Shown here in pieces: positions 61,985 to 64,000 of a DNA stretch of 64,000 nt. The stretch comes from Epithemia pelagica. Its lineage: Eukaryota > Bacillariophyta > Bacillariophyceae > Surirellales > Surirellaceae. The stretch spans positions 3,224,001-3,288,000 of the forward strand of contig OX337230.1 in NCBI GenBank assembly GCA_946965045.2, read 5' to 3'. How positions within the stretch are numbered: the first letter of the stretch is position 1; every line of letters begins with the position of its first letter. The notes beneath the pieces were generated by a model. It ran no database searches. It saw only the letters and a list, made by a program, of their open reading frames with translations, and was not told the origin of the DNA. Both the position numbers and the translations under genes were made by a program.

Positions 61985-62373
61985 ACCAAGACCCAGTTTC
62001 TCCTCTGAAATCACCTGTACACTCCGTATCATCCCGATCTCCCACTATCACACCAGATCCATGGCCGTATGCAAGAGCCAGGACTTCAGCACCGTCAACC
62101 ACCTTAGTTAGTAATCGTCTCACAATCATTAATATCACCATTTTAACACTCATCTTAAGACTTACCTCTTATCAGTGGACCGACTGCCCCCACCCACGGC
62201 GGACTTCGACTTGCAACTCTTCTCTGACCCGTGGAGGATTGTTGTATCGGTTGGTGATTCGATTGTCGGCTCAGCGAGCCTTTTACCTATCCTAACTATC
62301 TGTCTAACCCCTGTTGAATCGAGAGAAGTTTATCAGATTAACAGTCTCATCGTTTATTTCCGAGAAGCTTTCG

Positions 62374-63129
62374 ATGTCTCACGACGATTCCAACCTCTCT
62401 ATTCGACACATCTTTCATTCCTTCCAACAAAGCGGGGAGGAACTCCATCCACCCGTGGCCCATCCGGGCGAGCCCTTGATTGAAACTCCGAAACCGACCC
62501 CGACTCAGGCCAGTGCTCCGAATCCCTTCCAGACCCCGGACCAAGTGGTCCAGCCTCCTTCGATTCCGACTCACCCTTCGACTCCGCCTCGCCGTTTGAA
62601 CCCTACTCGCACCCGACGTACGAGCCGTCTTCTTACTGCGCATATCCGACACTTCCGCGAGCCGACTGAGTCGACTACCGACCCCGACGTGATCCGTTCC
62701 ACAACCGAACGCGAGATCGATTTCCAGTCCGTCCAACCCGTGACTGACCTTGAGGACATCCAACGACTTCTCGACCTCTTGTACCAGTGCTCGAGACGCC
62801 GTTTCATTGTCCAAGCCCTGTTGGGCAACCCTGTGGAACCCATCCGTATTCGATTCATCTCCTTTGAACGTCCAACCAACTACTTCCACACCATCTGGAT
62901 CGTCAACTCGACGACGAATCCGCTACCTACCCCGACTACTCGTCTCGACGAGTACGTCTCCTTTGTTCACGAGATCCATCTCTGCCAGGATTTCCGTGCG
63001 ACTATCTACCCTCTCTTCACTCAACACGTGAACCACTTGTTGGAAGACGACGACGTTGAAGAACTAGCCACTACAGTGGACGATTCCGCATCTCGTCTTC
63101 AGTACCGAGCCGAAAGTGACCAAGAATAA
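62374..63129 (+). CDS. Leader ORF, copy 3, 251 residues, unknown function
   Basis: Same product as the copy at 60620. This copy lies directly upstream of the only gag that continues, so it belongs to the potentially complete element that leaves the window. Confidence 0.6.
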   Translation: MSHDDSNLSIRHIFHSFQQSGEELHPPVAHPGEPLIETPKPTPTQASAPNPFQTPDQVVQPPSIPTHPSTPPRRLNPTRTRRTSRLLTAHIRHFREPTESTTDPDVIRSTTEREIDFQSVQPVTDLEDIQRLLDLLYQCSRRRFIVQALLGNPVEPIRIRFISFERPTNYFHTIWIVNSTTNPLPTPTTRLDEYVSFVHEIHLCQDFRATIYPLFTQHVNHLLEDDDVEELATTVDDSASRLQYRAESDQE

Positions 63130-63321
63130 GTAACTTTACGTAGTTTCTACACCAAACCAGACACAAAACCGAGTTCCGCACATCCGGGTTCCAAGCACAT
63201 CACACATCCGGGTACCTACATACGTGTCACATCCGGGTTCTTTTCACACCGGTTAAATAAAATTTTCGCAAGGACATCACGCTACACACTGTGATAACAG
63301 CTGAACCATACAAGTACTATC

Positions 63322-64000
63322 ATGGAAGCGACACCTCCCAAGACACCGTTTACTCCTCCTGAGGACAAGTCAAGTCATATAACCAACCAAGATCTCTTCG
63401 ACCATATAACTAAAGGCATCTTTGGTTGTAATGATGAACGAGCCCAATCACTTCAAAAGTGGGTGCGACATCATGGTTTTGAACATATCCTTCATGTCCT
63501 CGACCATGTTGCAACTGATCCCGAGGAGACACTCAAGGATCTCATGCAATACAAGGTTGGAAAACAAGTCAACGACCTACAGACAAGTACAAGATTACAA
63601 CTCAAACTAATGGCATATTGGTTACTACAACAACGGCAACTCCAACATGGAAAACTACCCCGTGCTACATGGATGAACCTCACGAGGGACCAATATGACG
63701 ATTGGAGGATCAACACCGACTTTACCAAGTCTGGTATGAACCAAGACCCAGTTTCTCCTCTGAAATCACCTGTACACTCCGTATCATCCCGATCTCCCAC
63801 TACATCCTCTACAACATCTCAATCCATGTTAGATCTCTCTGCTTTCAAGAAAGGAACCAAAAGAGATGCAACAACATTTGAATCATTCAAAGACGAACGA
63901 TACTTTGATTCGTTTTGGCGTGTATTCAAATCAACTGCGAAAGCACAAGGATTGTCGAATGTTCTTGATTTCGATTACAAGGTACCCAAGGATGACGAAT
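63322..64000 (+). CDS. Copia gag (CoDi-type), continues beyond the window
   Basis: 226 codons visible, no stop. N-terminal MEATPPKTPFTPPEDKSS, a helical region (LFDHITKGIFGCNDERAQSL, LQLKLMAYWLLQQRQLQHG), then RDATTFESFKDERYFDSFWR and AKAQGLSNVLDFDYKVPKDD, a pattern typical of gag in diatom Copia elements. It is intact at the base deleted in copy 2. Reverse transcriptase would be expected to the right. Confidence 0.8.
   Translation, partial: MEATPPKTPFTPPEDKSSHITNQDLFDHITKGIFGCNDERAQSLQKWVRHHGFEHILHVLDHVATDPEETLKDLMQYKVGKQVNDLQTSTRLQLKLMAYWLLQQRQLQHGKLPRATWMNLTRDQYDDWRINTDFTKSGMNQDPVSPLKSPVHSVSSRSPTTSSTTSQSMLDLSAFKKGTKRDATTFESFKDERYFDSFWRVFKSTAKAQGLSNVLDFDYKVPKDDE

Larger units (their letters stand above)
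58536..63803 (+). repeat. 1.75-kb unit in three tandem copies (Copia leader plus start of gag)
   Basis: The unit starts CTATCACACCAGATCCATGG at 58536, 60291 and 62045, so the copies are 1755, 1754 and 1755 bp. They are nearly identical; copy 2 has lost one base in gag. Each holds a leader, a 251-codon leader ORF, a short region with four CACATCCGGGT words, and the first ~165 codons of gag. At each internal junction the gag stops being gag at CGATCTCCCACT and the leader starts again. After copy 3 the gag continues normally. Confidence 0.92.

Noticed and set aside
58838-62889. 180-codon minus-strand ORF found in all three tandem units
   Set aside because: It is the antisense of the leader ORF; its conservation follows from the recent duplication, and its product looks like a shadow frame.
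1-64000. tRNA or rRNA genes
   Set aside because: No convincing cloverleaf with A and B boxes and no rRNA core sequence seen by eye.

Overview
The window looks like nuclear DNA of a diatom, most likely a pennate one. The signs are short GT-AG introns (about 65-105 bp), secreted and membrane proteins with Pro/Ser/Thr 'PSxxPS' linkers, Copia elements of the diatom (CoDi) type, DUF6818/harbinger-type transposon genes, and a mosaic of compact genes and young transposable elements. Species cannot be fixed from the sequence alone. I see no rRNA, tRNA or CRISPR array.

Layout. 1-2.1 kb: a 105-bp minisatellite running into a 368-bp tandem duplication. 2.3-4.2 kb: a decayed PIF/Harbinger element (C-terminal transposase scrap plus an intact DUF6818 DNA-binding protein). 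4.6-7.5 kb: a four-exon VPS62-like membrane protein. 7.6-10.8 kb: a nuclease-like/kinase-like fusion resembling Crinkler-type effectors, split by an in-frame TAG and flanked by diverged direct repeats. 11.5-18.2 kb: a disordered protein, a Golgi sulfotransferase-like protein and a secreted EF-hand/FG-GAP protein. 18.2-20.2 kb: gene-poor, with a TAGGAGTAGCTC-type low-complexity tract. 20.2-30.7 kb: a divergent pair of unknown genes, a SET-domain protein fused to a 2OG-oxygenase-like domain, a large DDE-transposase-like protein and a TPR-like protein. A 36-bp core repeat lies in opposite orientations at 19.57 and 29.3 kb and brackets most of this block.

31.3-40.1 kb holds the clearest structure. 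It is a complete Gypsy LTR retrotransposon on the minus strand, with 216-bp LTRs that look identical and a perfect 5-bp target duplication (ATCTC). A complete 3142-bp PIF/Harbinger transposon sits inside its 3' LTR, with ~40-bp inverted repeats and a 3-bp TGA duplication. This gives an exact order of events: Gypsy first, Harbinger second, both recent.

41-45 kb: a kelch protein and a Cys-rich single-pass membrane protein, both with unresolved 5' structure. 45.3-51.9 kb: a complete Copia element with 161-bp LTRs but several frameshifts. 54.3-57.8 kb: a 5'-truncated Copia pol with a fully open 1163-codon frame. 58.5-64 kb: a 1.75-kb unit present three times in tandem, made of the leader of another Copia element, an unusual 251-aa leader ORF and the start of gag; the last copy continues into a full gag that leaves the window.

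Host genes appear unrelated in pathway; no operon-like logic is expected. The most unusual items are the nested transposons and the Harbinger's palindromic TTTCAC end motifs, the SET/oxygenase-like fusion, the TAG-split nuclease/kinase gene and the tandem leader-gag array.
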